Origin: Bartonella clarridgeiae ATCC 51734
GTDB lineage: Bacteria > Pseudomonadota > Alphaproteobacteria > Rhizobiales > Rhizobiaceae
NCBI RefSeq assembly: GCF_000518185.1
Contig: NZ_JADC01000011.1
Span: forward strand, 124,001-188,000
Length of the DNA stretch: 64,000 bases
Reading direction: 5' to 3'
The notes beneath the pieces were generated by a model, which was not told the origin of the DNA, did not search any database, and saw only the letters and a list, made by a program, of their open reading frames with translations. A program made the translations under genes and the position numbers. Below are positions 8,612-17,616 of the stretch, piece after piece; positions within the stretch are counted from its first letter, which is position 1; each line of letters opens with the position of its first letter.

Positions 8612-9460
8612 CATTTATGATCCCACAATTCACAAAAATGATGAAGCGGACCTCGTTCCTTTCCTACTTGTAAAATATTTGAAGCAGATAAAGCACTATT
8701 CAAATGATTTTTAGCTTTTTTGACTGCATCAACTAAAGATGCTGTAGGCAAAAGTGCTGCAATCGCGGCCGAAATAGTACAACCTGTACCATGATCATTG
8801 GTTGTAATGAGACGAGAAACGTCAAGCATCACAATACCTTCAAAATCACAATTAAAGATCTGGGCTAGAAAGATCATAATGATTTCCAGTCTTGCAAGCA
8901 AAAACATCTAACTGCCCATCTTTCAATAAAACAGCACCATAACCCAATGTCAAAAGTTGCAGACTACATTGATACATAGCATCTAATGACCATTTGACTT
9001 CACGTCTCAATAACATGGTTGCCTCAAGAAATTTGGTGTAATCAGTGTCGACATAGGAATAAGAACATTACGAACAACTTCAACTGCATCAGGTTTCAAA
9101 AGAACATCACCACTTTTTCTAACATAACCGGATCAAAAACAATAAAAGAGGCTTTAAATAAACTAAACGCTCTGCAATAACCTGCGCAATTTGAGCATTT
9201 GCCACTATCTCAATTTTAACGGCATCAACATGAACATTTTCAAAAACCGAATCAATTTGATCAGCAACAAAAGACGCATCCAACACTTGAAAAGCGCACA
9301 CACACTGTGTATTCTGTGCAACAATAGCTGTAACTATGCTCATACCATAAGCTTTCATTGCTGCAAAAACCTTTAAATCGGCCTGCATTCCAGCACCCCA
9401 AGAAGGATCAGTAGCAGCAATGGATAAAATTCGTGGAATGAAAAAACTTATCTTTACCAA
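8611..9460 (-). pseudogene. thiD: Broken hydroxymethylpyrimidine (phosphate) kinase
   Basis: Translation in shifting frames gives the whole ThiD sequence in order. The start is IPRILSIAATDPSWGAGMQA (family: S-I-A-G-S-D-P-S-G-G-A-G-I-Q-A); the end holds the D-H-G-T-G-C-T-I-S-A-A anion-hole and catalytic block. The middle, 8908-9118, contains pieces such as REVKWSLDAM and TLGYGAVLLKDG. At least two frameshifts divide it into a 113-codon front and a 98-codon end, and conserved glycines in the substrate site are replaced (G to A, G to W). ThiD phosphorylates HMP and HMP-P in thiamine synthesis; its loss leaves the cell dependent on supplied thiamine unless another copy exists elsewhere. Confidence 0.9.
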
Positions 9461-9599
9461 TCTGTGATGTCATATGCTTTTTTCCCCACAGTTTTAAATA
9501 TTTTTTAAAAGAAATCCTTGAAAAAATTTCAATTAAAGGTGTTTTCTCATATAAACTGCATTATAAATAGAATTTCCTGATAGACATGAAACGAGAAAT

Positions 9600-10406
9600 A
9601 TGGTGCTTATCTTTCGCTCTCTTCTTTTTACAGTCGTTTTTTACACAGCAACTCTTGTACAAATGGTTCTTTATGCGCCTTTTTATTTTTTAATGCCGCG
9701 TAAAAAGGCGTGGATTATACCTAAAATGTGGATACGTATTACACTGTTTTTGCACAAACACATTACTGGAACAGACTATGAAATTGAAGGTATAGAAAAT
9801 CTCCCAAGTGGTGCTTATATCGTTGCTCCAAAACATCAATCCGCATGGGAAACCTTTAGCCTTGTCCCTTACTTTGATGATCCCGCTCTCATCATTAAGC
9901 GTGAATTAATGTGGATTCCCCTTTTTGGTTGGTACATGGCAAAAACACAAATTATTCCGATTAACCGGACAAGTCCTATTAAAGCTCTCAAAATCATTTT
10001 ACACAATGCAAAACAAAAAGTAAAACAAGGGCGTGAAATCATCATTTTTCCTGAAGGAACACGCAGAAAACCTGGCCAAGATCCAGATTATAAACCAGGA
10101 ATTATTGCTCTTTATAATGAACTCAAACTTCAAGTTGTACCCATTGCCCACAATGCTGGTTTATATTGGCCACGTAATAATTTTCGTCGCTATCCAGGAA
10201 CAATCCGCGTCCGTATTCTTCCTCCTATTAAAGCCGGCTTAAATAAACATGATTTCCTAGATCAACTCATTCAAAAAACAGAAAAAGCTTGTGATGAATT
10301 ACTCCTATTAGCTGCTCAAGATCCTAATCCTCCCCCTATGCCACCTTCTGCTGTTCAAAGACTTGAAATACTTGGCCATAATTGGAAAGGACCTGTGTGT
10401 GATTAA
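9600..10406 (+). CDS. plsC: 1-acyl-sn-glycerol-3-phosphate acyltransferase (PlsC family)
   Basis: The protein (268 residues) starts with a membrane-anchoring segment at residues 4-30. Motif I reads KHQSAWET, the H-x4-E form of the catalytic H-x4-D box that is common in this proteobacterial subfamily. Motif III is IIIFPEGTRRKPGQ, which binds the phosphate. It would acylate lysophosphatidic acid to phosphatidic acid at the inner face of the cytoplasmic membrane. The ATG is preceded by GAG at a five-base spacing. It starts a plus-strand run with a D,D-carboxypeptidase and a CobW GTPase. The symbol is by family; a paralogue could exist elsewhere. Confidence 0.88.
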   Translation: MVLIFRSLLFTVVFYTATLVQMVLYAPFYFLMPRKKAWIIPKMWIRITLFLHKHITGTDYEIEGIENLPSGAYIVAPKHQSAWETFSLVPYFDDPALIIKRELMWIPLFGWYMAKTQIIPINRTSPIKALKIILHNAKQKVKQGREIIIFPEGTRRKPGQDPDYKPGIIALYNELKLQVVPIAHNAGLYWPRNNFRRYPGTIRVRILPPIKAGLNKHDFLDQLIQKTEKACDELLLLAAQDPNPPPMPPSAVQRLEILGHNWKGPVCD

Positions 10407-10499
10407 ATATTCATTCTCTATGTATAACAAAAATCTTTACAATAAAATTCAAACAGTGCTGGATCATTTAAATTTAAAAACAATGGGGGAATTTACTTT

Positions 10500-11603
10500 A
10501 TGCACCAACTTTTCCACACATTTTTTTTATCTTTCATTCTAAGTATAACAAGCTCTCTGACTCTTGCTCATCCTTTTATCTCTGTTGATGCTACAACTGG
10601 ACGAATATTAAAGCATAACCAAGCTTTTGAACGTTGGTATCCTGCTTCTTTAACAAAATTAATGACAGCTTATGTCATTTTTCGAGCTATGAGCACAGGA
10701 AAAATTTCATCCCACAAGCATATCACCATCAGCAAAAATGCAGCACAAGCCCCTGCCATCAATTCAGGCTATAAAGCTGGTTCTGTTCTTACACTTGATA
10801 CTGCTTTAAAAATTACTCTGGTTAAATCCACAAATGATTTAGCTATTGCTATAAGTGAAGCTATTTCTGGTTCACAAGAAGCTTTTGTACAACAAATGAA
10901 TGCGGAAGCTCAACGTCTAGGTATGTTCGGAACCAATTTTACAAATACAAGTGGATTACCAGATCCAAATAATTACTCCACAGCGCGAGATATTGCTCTT
11001 TTAGCGGTTCAAATTCGTCGAGAATTTCCTCAATATGCTCATTATTTTTCTATTCCAGCCATTGATTTTGGCAACGGAAAAAAAATCCAATTTAATTCAA
11101 ACAATCTTATTGGCCGTTTTGATGGCATAGATGGCATGAAAACAGGATTTATTTGTGCTTCCGGTTTCAATCTTGTTGCTTCAGCAACCCGAAATAAGCG
11201 AACAATTATCGCTGTTATTTTAGGATCGGACAGCGTCAATAAAAGAGAAGAAAAAGCAGCACAATTGCTTGATGAAGGGTTTTCAGACAAAGGATCTCTC
11301 CAATCAACATTAGCAACATTAGAACCTTATGGTACAAAAATGTCACAAACAACCGATATGAGACAACAAATATGTGCACCTGAAGCTATAAAAATGCGTT
11401 TAAATTCTTATGATGAAGAAGGAAATATCATTTTCACTTCACCTTTAATTACCGCTTTACCTTCTTCCATTCTTCCTTTGAAAGTACAACTCATTAGCAT
11501 ACCAAAAGCATTAAAAATCAATGGAAAAATAGTACGAAAAATTCCCATTCCACATAAACGACCTCTCTATCACCCTATGATAAAAGCAGTCAATCACATT
11601 TAA
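10500..11603 (+). CDS. D-alanyl-D-alanine carboxypeptidase (PBP5/6 type)
   Basis: This periplasmic serine peptidase removes the terminal D-Ala from peptidoglycan stem peptides. The 367-residue precursor has a signal peptide (residues 1-23, ending L-T-L-A). It carries all three penicillin-binding motifs: S-L-T-K with nucleophile Ser50 and Lys53, S-T-N at 110-112 and K-T-G at 214-216. The C-terminal end is basic and could contact the membrane, though no clear amphipathic anchor is visible. GGGGGAA eight bases before the ATG is a strong ribosome site. The gene ends nine bases before the CobW gene, so the two are probably cotranscribed. DacA, DacC or DacF cannot be told apart from sequence alone. 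Confidence 0.93.
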   Translation: MHQLFHTFFLSFILSITSSLTLAHPFISVDATTGRILKHNQAFERWYPASLTKLMTAYVIFRAMSTGKISSHKHITISKNAAQAPAINSGYKAGSVLTLDTALKITLVKSTNDLAIAISEAISGSQEAFVQQMNAEAQRLGMFGTNFTNTSGLPDPNNYSTARDIALLAVQIRREFPQYAHYFSIPAIDFGNGKKIQFNSNNLIGRFDGIDGMKTGFICASGFNLVASATRNKRTIIAVILGSDSVNKREEKAAQLLDEGFSDKGSLQSTLATLEPYGTKMSQTTDMRQQICAPEAIKMRLNSYDEEGNIIFTSPLITALPSSILPLKVQLISIPKALKINGKIVRKIPIPHKRPLYHPMIKAVNHI

Positions 11604-11611
11604 TATTTCAA

Positions 11612-12676
11612 ATGCAACAAACAACACGTATTCCCGTCACTCTCATTACCGGCTTTTTAGGTTCTGGTAAAACAACCTTGCTCAACTACTTGCTGCAAGA
11701 CCCTATTTTAGCTAACAGTGCTGTTATCGTTAATGAATTCGGTGAAGTAAGCGTCGACCATCTTTTTATTAAAAAAGCGACAGAAGGAATTATTGAATTA
11801 ACAAACGGTTGTCTGTGCTGCAATTTGCATAGTGATTTAATCGATACATTAGTTGACTTGATTGATCACACTCAAACAAAATATCTTAAAAAATTGAATC
11901 GCATTATAATTGAAACAACAGGTTTAGCTGATCCTGCCCCTATTTTACAAGTCCTTCTAAGCCATCCTGTCTTAATTCAAGCATTAGCTATTGATAGCGT
12001 TATTGCAACATTTGATGCATTAAACTCTCTTTCCATCCTCGAGCATTACCCTGAAATACAAAAACAACTGGCTTTCGCTGATAAAATTATTCTTACAAAA
12101 ACCGATCTTATTGATCATAAAATTCCTCTCGATTTGCTCACCAACAAACTCAAAGCTCTTAATCCCACAGCGCAAATTATCAATTTCCATTCTGATCAAT
12201 GCAAACTACATGAATTAATAAATAAAACAATTTGGAATGAAAAAGGAGATAATATAGAGTTAAAAAAATGGCTGGCCACTGTTCCACATGATCATTCTCA
12301 TTACCAAAACTTTCGTGCCTTTTCATTAGACTGTAATGAACCGATTCACTCCGCTACGTTAAAAGCTTTTCTAGATCTCTTAAAAGATCTTTATGGTGAA
12401 AAATTACTCCGTATAAAAGCACTTATCGCATTGCACGATAATCCGCATAGTCCAATTGTTCTTCATGGTGTACAAACATTTTTTCATCCACCAATAAGGC
12501 TTTCGGCATGGCCAAAAGGAATCACAAAAACTCACTTTGTCATTATTACCCATGGTGTTGAGAAAGAAGCAATACAAAAACTATTCGATGCTTGTTTAAA
12601 TAAACCAGCAATAGATACCCCAGATAAAGCTGCTATGTTAGATAACCCTTTAGTTATTCCAGGAGTAAAATTTTAA
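11612..12676 (+). CDS. CobW/YjiA family GTPase (putative metallochaperone)
   Basis: The 354-residue protein is a G3E-family P-loop GTPase. It has Walker A G-F-L-G-S-G-K-T-T at residues 14-22, the metal-binding G-C-L-C-C-N-L with cysteines 67, 69 and 70, E-T-T-G-L-A-D-P as the Walker B/switch region, and TKTDLID as the guanine-specificity motif. The C-terminal CobW_C domain follows from about residue 225, preceded by a short His-containing stretch (PHDHSHYQ). Such proteins deliver zinc or cobalt to target enzymes. No cobalamin genes are nearby, so a zinc-transferase role is the better guess. It follows the D,D-carboxypeptidase closely; some penicillin-binding enzymes are metal enzymes, but this one is a serine enzyme, so no link is claimed. 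Confidence 0.88.
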   Translation: MQQTTRIPVTLITGFLGSGKTTLLNYLLQDPILANSAVIVNEFGEVSVDHLFIKKATEGIIELTNGCLCCNLHSDLIDTLVDLIDHTQTKYLKKLNRIIIETTGLADPAPILQVLLSHPVLIQALAIDSVIATFDALNSLSILEHYPEIQKQLAFADKIILTKTDLIDHKIPLDLLTNKLKALNPTAQIINFHSDQCKLHELINKTIWNEKGDNIELKKWLATVPHDHSHYQNFRAFSLDCNEPIHSATLKAFLDLLKDLYGEKLLRIKALIALHDNPHSPIVLHGVQTFFHPPIRLSAWPKGITKTHFVIITHGVEKEAIQKLFDACLNKPAIDTPDKAAMLDNPLVIPGVKF

Positions 12677-12818
12677 TTTCCTTTGCCCATTAATAAATCA
12701 AACATTCGCACACAATTTACTCTTTAATATATTCTTATAACCGTTAATATATTGTATGAAAGAATTAGCGCGTATTGTAAAAGATAAAAGAATTATATAT
12801 TATATGATATAATTGCCC

Positions 12819-13568
12819 TTATAAGGCTACAGCAACTGAAGCTTTATTAGTAAAATGATCAAAAATGTAACGTTTATCATAAACACTAATTCTGGGAGGT
12901 TTACGGTTTATTTCAAAAAAATCATAGCCTTCTTTGAGCATCTTCCAGAATTTATAATGAGGGTTGGCATGATGACGTTGCATATTAGCATCGGTCATGC
13001 GAAAAGGAAAAGCATGTAACTGAAATTCCTTTTGCCCACCTCTAAAAGCATCTCGCGCAAAAGCATAGATTTGTGCCATATTTCTATCATTCATTGAATA
13101 ACAGCCTACAGAAGAACAAGCTCCATGAACCATAATATAGCTTCCTGTACGGCCATGAATCCGATCATATAGATTAGGAAAACCTATATTAAAAGAAAGA
13201 TAATATTTCGAATAAGGATTCATTTGATTTGCCTGAATGGTATAAAAACCTTCTGGAGCTTGAAAATCGCCTTCTCGATACTTAGGTCCAAGCTGACCCG
13301 ACCATTTGCAAATGTTATAACTTATAACAAGAACGAATACTCCTGAACGATTTTGCTTCCAAATTTCAGCAATATTTTCTTCCTTAAAAAATCGCATCAT
13401 AATTGGTGCATACTGATCAATATCATACATAGCCATTTTATTGAAAACTTCTTGAGGCAATGGCTGTTCAATTTTAGCTCTGAAAGAAGTAGGTAATCTC
13501 TCCTGACATGCCATCAACATTCCAGTTAGAATAAAAAGCAACGTTGAAAACAATCTATTTAATTTCAT
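12819..13568 (-). CDS. L,D-transpeptidase (YafK type), lipoprotein
   Basis: I place the start at 13568 (MKLNRLF...), giving 249 residues. Upstream in-frame codons run into accA and do not fit a signal peptide, whereas this start gives a short basic end, a hydrophobic stretch and the lipobox L-M-A-C at residues 18-21. The catalytic block is V-H-G-A-C-S-S-V-G-C-Y-S-M, matching the H-G-x(3)-S-x-G-C-x-x-M form of YafK/ErfK enzymes, which in E. coli relatives (DpaA/LdtF) act on or release peptidoglycan-bound lipoprotein. It is the second L,D-transpeptidase in the window. It follows accA by 29 bases and may be cotranscribed. Confidence 0.87.
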   Translation of the reverse strand: MKLNRLFSTLLFILTGMLMACQERLPTSFRAKIEQPLPQEVFNKMAMYDIDQYAPIMMRFFKEENIAEIWKQNRSGVFVLVISYNICKWSGQLGPKYREGDFQAPEGFYTIQANQMNPYSKYYLSFNIGFPNLYDRIHGRTGSYIMVHGACSSVGCYSMNDRNMAQIYAFARDAFRGGQKEFQLHAFPFRMTDANMQRHHANPHYKFWKMLKEGYDFFEINRKPPRISVYDKRYIFDHFTNKASVAVAL

Positions 13569-13597
13569 TGAATAAAAGGTCTCCGACAGTAAATATA

Positions 13598-14554
13598 TTA
13601 ACTCAAAGAACGACCGATTTGAAGATATTTCTCCCACCGCTCTTGTTTAATAGTTTCACCATCTTTATCAGCCATAGACTTTAAAGCATCTGAAATAATA
13701 TTACCTGCTGCCTCAATTACAATCTCTTTTCCTCGATGCGCTCCTCCTAAAGGCTCAGGAATAATACCATCAATAATCTGTAACTTATAAAGATCTTGAG
13801 CAGTAATGCGCATATTCATTGCCGCATCCTTTGCACGGGCTGAATCACGCCATAAAATAGAAGCTGCCCCCTCTGGTGAAATAACCGAATAAATCGAATG
13901 CTCCAACATATAAACTTTATTGGCTGCAGCAATTGCTATCGCTCCCCCTGAACCTCCTTCTCCAATAATAACGGAAACAACAGGAACCCGTAAGCGTAAG
14001 GTTGCTGCCGTTGATTGAGCAATTGCTTCTGCCTGTCCACGTTGTTCAGCACTCACACCAGGATAAGCACCCGCCGTATCAACAAAAGTCAGTAATGGTA
14101 ATTGAAAACGATCAGCCATTTCCATAATACGCACAGCTTTACGATATCCTTCTGGCCTTGCAGAACCAAAATTATAGTGCAAACGGGTTTGTGTATCATG
14201 ACCTTTTTCTTGACCTATATAAGCGATTGCTTCACCTTTAAAGCGTGCAAAACCAGCTTGAATAGCTGCATCTTCAGCGAATTTACGATCACCTGCCAAA
14301 GGTGTAACATCAGTCAACAATTGCGCTGAATAATCCATAAAATGAGGTCGATCAGGATGACGAGCTACTTGTGTTTTTTGCCATGGTGACAATTTTTTAT
14401 AGAGATCTTGCAAAGCTGTTCGAGAACGCATTTCAAGACGCGCAATCTCATTGCTCATATCAAGACTACCTTTCTCTTGAGCAATTTTTTTTAATTCAAG
14501 AATTTGCAGATCAAGATCAGCAACTGGTTTTTCAAAATCAAGATAATTATACAT
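13598..14554 (-). CDS. accA: Acetyl-CoA carboxylase carboxyltransferase, alpha subunit
   Basis: AccA and AccD transfer the carboxyl group from carboxybiotin to acetyl-CoA, the first step of fatty acid synthesis. From the ATG at 14554 (MYNYLDFEKPVADLD) the product is 318 residues, the usual size; a TTG three codons upstream is less likely. The oxyanion-forming GEGGSGGAIAI block, the preceding DTAGAYPG block and the YSVISPEGAASILWRD segment are intact. It is followed closely by the YafK-type gene. Confidence 0.96.
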   Translation of the reverse strand: MYNYLDFEKPVADLDLQILELKKIAQEKGSLDMSNEIARLEMRSRTALQDLYKKLSPWQKTQVARHPDRPHFMDYSAQLLTDVTPLAGDRKFAEDAAIQAGFARFKGEAIAYIGQEKGHDTQTRLHYNFGSARPEGYRKAVRIMEMADRFQLPLLTFVDTAGAYPGVSAEQRGQAEAIAQSTAATLRLRVPVVSVIIGEGGSGGAIAIAAANKVYMLEHSIYSVISPEGAASILWRDSARAKDAAMNMRITAQDLYKLQIIDGIIPEPLGGAHRGKEIVIEAAGNIISDALKSMADKDGETIKQERWEKYLQIGRSLS

Positions 14555-14632
14555 TGTATCCAACTTATTTTGTATAATTTATACACTTATAATTTATTTT
14601 ATTAAAGTATTTTTCAAAAGATAATCTTCTCT

Positions 14633-15571
14633 TTACTCAACCTTACACTGATCAACAAGCGGATGATGCTCATTAACCAAACGATGAAGCCTAGCTTCTA
14701 ATACATGTGTATAAACTTGGGTTGTAGAAATGTCGCAATGTCCTAATAAATGCTGAACTGCACGCAAATCAGCACCATTTTGCAACAGATGACTTGCAAA
14801 AGCGTGACGCAACACATGAGGAGAGAAGTTTTCACTCTGTATTCCTGCTCTTTTAGCGAGATCTTTTAATCCGCGGGCAACAAATTGGCGCGCAATATAT
14901 CCGGTTGATGAACGAGCAGGAAAAAGATAAAAACTTTTTGCATCTTTCCCTTGATCACGCAAAACCAACCACTTCGACAGAATTTGGCGTGCCTTCTCTG
15001 ATAAAAGTACTACTCGTTCTTTTTCACCCTTACCGCGAACCAAAATAAATTGTTCTTTCCTTCGTACAGCTTGAACCGGAAGACTCACGAGCTCACTAAT
15101 ACGTAATCCTGTTGCATAAAGCATTTCAAGCAACACCTGAAAACGCAAAGCACGAAAATATTCCTGGGATCCATATTCTGCCTGATCTGTCTCCAACTGT
15201 GCAAAATCAAGTAATTTTGTCACCGCATCTTCGCTGATAATTTTTGGCAAAGGACGCCCTTGACGAGGTGAATCAATATCACTAGAAGGATCATCTCCTC
15301 TTAATCCTTCAGCATAAAGAAACTGGAAAAATTGACGTAAAGTTGATAAACGACGTGCTTGTGAAGTTGCAGCACAACCAGCAGTCTGCATGAGAGATAA
15401 AAGATTTATCAAATCTTCTCTTTGTGCTGAAAAAAATGAAAGAGAGTATGAAGACAATTTATTTTGCGCCCATTGTAAATCATGTTGATAAGCAAAAAGT
15501 GTACGAACAGAAGCTCCTCGCTCCGCACTCATCATTTCAAGAAAACGATCTATGACAGCACTACTTTTCAT
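14633..15571 (-). CDS. xerD: Site-specific tyrosine recombinase XerD
   Basis: With XerC, XerD resolves chromosome dimers at dif during cell division. The 312-residue protein has a SAM-like N-terminal DNA-binding domain and the catalytic set: R in ATGLRISELV, K in the VRGKGEKER beta-hairpin, H-x-x-R in SPHVLRHAFASHL, H in HLLGHCDIS, and the nucleophilic tyrosine in TQVYTHV. Spacing and length favour XerD over an integrase. Its ATG overlaps the TGA of the 53-residue membrane protein upstream (ATGA), which implies translational coupling. The aroK-aroB remnants lie divergently, a known rhizobial arrangement. Confidence 0.94.
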   Translation of the reverse strand: MKSSAVIDRFLEMMSAERGASVRTLFAYQHDLQWAQNKLSSYSLSFFSAQREDLINLLSLMQTAGCAATSQARRLSTLRQFFQFLYAEGLRGDDPSSDIDSPRQGRPLPKIISEDAVTKLLDFAQLETDQAEYGSQEYFRALRFQVLLEMLYATGLRISELVSLPVQAVRRKEQFILVRGKGEKERVVLLSEKARQILSKWLVLRDQGKDAKSFYLFPARSSTGYIARQFVARGLKDLAKRAGIQSENFSPHVLRHAFASHLLQNGADLRAVQHLLGHCDISTTQVYTHVLEARLHRLVNEHHPLVDQCKVE

Positions 15572-15729
15572 TTATTTTCTTTCGAAGACGCATTTAATAA
15601 ATCTAAAGACACATCAATATGCATATCCACTGTCACTGGTTCAACATAAACCACAAGGGCAATCATAATGCTAAAAAGAATAGCAATTAAAATAAAAAAT
15701 ATTATCAAAAATCGGGTTAATGTTGGCAT
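15568..15729 (-). CDS. Small single-pass membrane protein, 53 residues
   Basis: The frame from ATG at 15729 to TGA at 15568 reads MPTLTRFLIIFFILIAILF then SIMIALVVYVEPVTVDMHID and a polar end. It has one strongly hydrophobic helix (residues 7-29) followed by an acidic segment, so probably one N-in membrane helix with a periplasmic tail. The TGA overlaps the xerD ATG in ATGA, a strong sign that it is translated. A short membrane protein in the gap between xerD and aroK is, from memory, also found in other Rhizobiales. The ribosome site is weak. Function is unknown. Confidence 0.7.
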   Translation of the reverse strand: MPTLTRFLIIFFILIAILFSIMIALVVYVEPVTVDMHIDVSLDLLNASSKENK

Positions 15730-15852
15730 AAAAAATTATTCTTAAAAAAGATCTTAATTTCCTATCATACTTGATAAAGATTAACAGGTATTGACTTTAA
15801 GATAGATAAATATCGAAATATCATAAAAAATAATCATTCTAAAAATATCCCG

Positions 15853-16448
15853 ATGACACAAATAAAAAATCAACTCTTATCTTGTCTTAACGGACGAGCA
15901 CTCGTGTTTGTCGGTCTCATGGATGGAGGTAAATCAGTCATCAGAAAACACGTAGCTACCATGCTTAATTTATCTTTTTATGATTCTGATCAAGAAATCG
16001 AACAAGCAGCACAAATGACAATTTCTGAATTTTTTGAAACTTATGGAGAAACAGAGTTTCGCTCTCTTGAAAAACGCATCATTTTAAAAATCCTAAAAAA
16101 GCTCTCTTATTTTAGCAACAGGCGAAGGAGCTTAAACGAAAATATCCGAAAAACCATTCATCGAAATGGGATATCAATATGGCTTAAAACAGATCTTGAT
16201 GTTCTCATTGAACGTGTTTTAAAGCGTCCCACTCGACCATTGCTTCAAAAAAAGACCCTAAAAAAATTATGCAAAAACTCATAGAGCAACGCTACCCTGT
16301 CTATGCAAAAGCAAATTTAACGATTAACAATCACAGAGAACACTGTCATACAGTAGCACAAAATGTCGTACGATCCAAACAACGCTACTTGGACCAAGAA
16401 ATAAAAGATAGGAATAACAGATATGCATATCAAAACAGTCACCGTTAA
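15853..16448 (+). pseudogene. aroK: Broken shikimate kinase
   Basis: The front (residues 1-85) is recognisably shikimate kinase but the P-loop reads GLMDGGKSVIRKH in place of G-L-M-G-A-G-K-S-T-I-G. At 16109-16135 the substrate-binding block LATGEGA appears in another frame and ends in TAA. The reading then returns to the first frame for NENIRKTIHRNG and IERVLKRPTRPLLQ. A third frame after an A-rich run (about 16245-16265) gives MQKLIEQRYPVYAKANLTI. Three or more indels therefore separate the parts. A 143-codon frame survives but lacks the conserved G-G-G-A loop and the C-terminal lid, so activity is very unlikely. It normally overlaps aroB, as the remnants still do. Confidence 0.92.
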
Positions 16449-17556
16449 ATTGGAGAAGCAATATTATGATATCATAATTGGCCCAGGTCTAATTACATAA
16501 TTAGCTTTACGAATTAAGAATTGTTTTAACGAAAAAGAGTTTTTATTCAAAACGTTTGGCTATTATCACAGATAAAAATGTCGAAGCTCTTCATTTGGAA
16601 AAACTTCAGATAGGATTAAAAGAAAACAGAATCCATACCGTTCCAATTATTATAGAAGCAGGAGAAAAATCAAAATCATTTTCGACTCTACAAACTATAA
16701 TTGATAAAATTCTCTCTTCCCGTTTAGAGAGAGGAGATAGTATTATTGCATTTGGGGGTGGTGTTATTGGTGATCTAGGAGGATTTGCTGCAAGCATAAT
16801 ACGTCGCGGCATGTATTTCATTCAGATACCGACAACATTGCTCGCACAAATTGATTCATCCATTGGAGAAAAAACTGGAATTAATAGCTATTATGGTAAA
16901 AATCTTATTGGCACCTTTTATCATCCTCAATGCGTTCTTTCTAATACTTGTACTCTTAATACATTGCCATTGCGTGAATTGCGGGTGGGCTATGAAGAAA
17001 TGATTAAATACGCCCTCATTAACCAACCTGATTTCTTTGAATGGCTTGAAAAAATTGGCACTATGTGTTTTCTAATGGCCCAACGCAAACAGAAGCTATT
17101 GCTCGTTCATGTCAATTTAAATCTGACATTGTAACTCGTGATGCACATGAAATTGGAGAACGCGCATTGCTAAATCTTGGCCATACATTTGGACACATGC
17201 TTGAAATAGCAACCGCTTACGATTCAAACCGCTTAATTCATGGTGAAAGTGTGGCTATTGGAATAATTTTAGCCCACCAATTTTCTGCTGAACTGAATTT
17301 AATAAGTTCCATACTAACGCAACGTATTGAAACACATTTTAAAGTTGTTGGTTTACCTACACAATTACAGGATATTCCAGGCAAACTTCCAGATGCTGAA
17401 ATATTAATGACTTTTATGGCACAAGATAAGAAAATCTTAAAAAATCGTTTAACTCTCATCCTAATACGTGGACTCGGTCAATCATTTATCGCAAAAAATG
17501 TTGCACCAAATACCGTTTTAAATTTTCTGAAACAAAAATTAATGAAAACGCGTTAA
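16423..17556 (+). pseudogene. aroB: Broken 3-dehydroquinate synthase
   Basis: The true start at 16423 reads MHIKTVTVKLEKQYYDIIIG and stops at a TAA about 25 codons in. A second piece (from about 16550) covers NAD-binding [15 protein letters not shown] and [20 protein letters not shown] shift near 17065-17130 leads to a third piece with the metal-binding N-L-G-H-T-F-G-H and H-G-E-S-V-A-I-G. The core domains remain legible while the frame is broken at least three times, so inactivation is fairly recent. AroB closes the ring of 3-dehydroquinate, step two of the shikimate pathway. Confidence 0.94.
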
Positions 17557-17616
17557 TAAATGTTTATAATGATTGATTAACCTCGGGGCTTTCGCTATAA
17601 AATTAAATGTGATTGG

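Noticed and set aside
9834-9857. Loss of the catalytic aspartate in PlsC (H-x4-E instead of H-x4-D)
   Set aside because: The K-H-Q-S-x-W-E-T form is, from memory, a common variant in this proteobacterial subfamily, so it is not a sign of inactivation.
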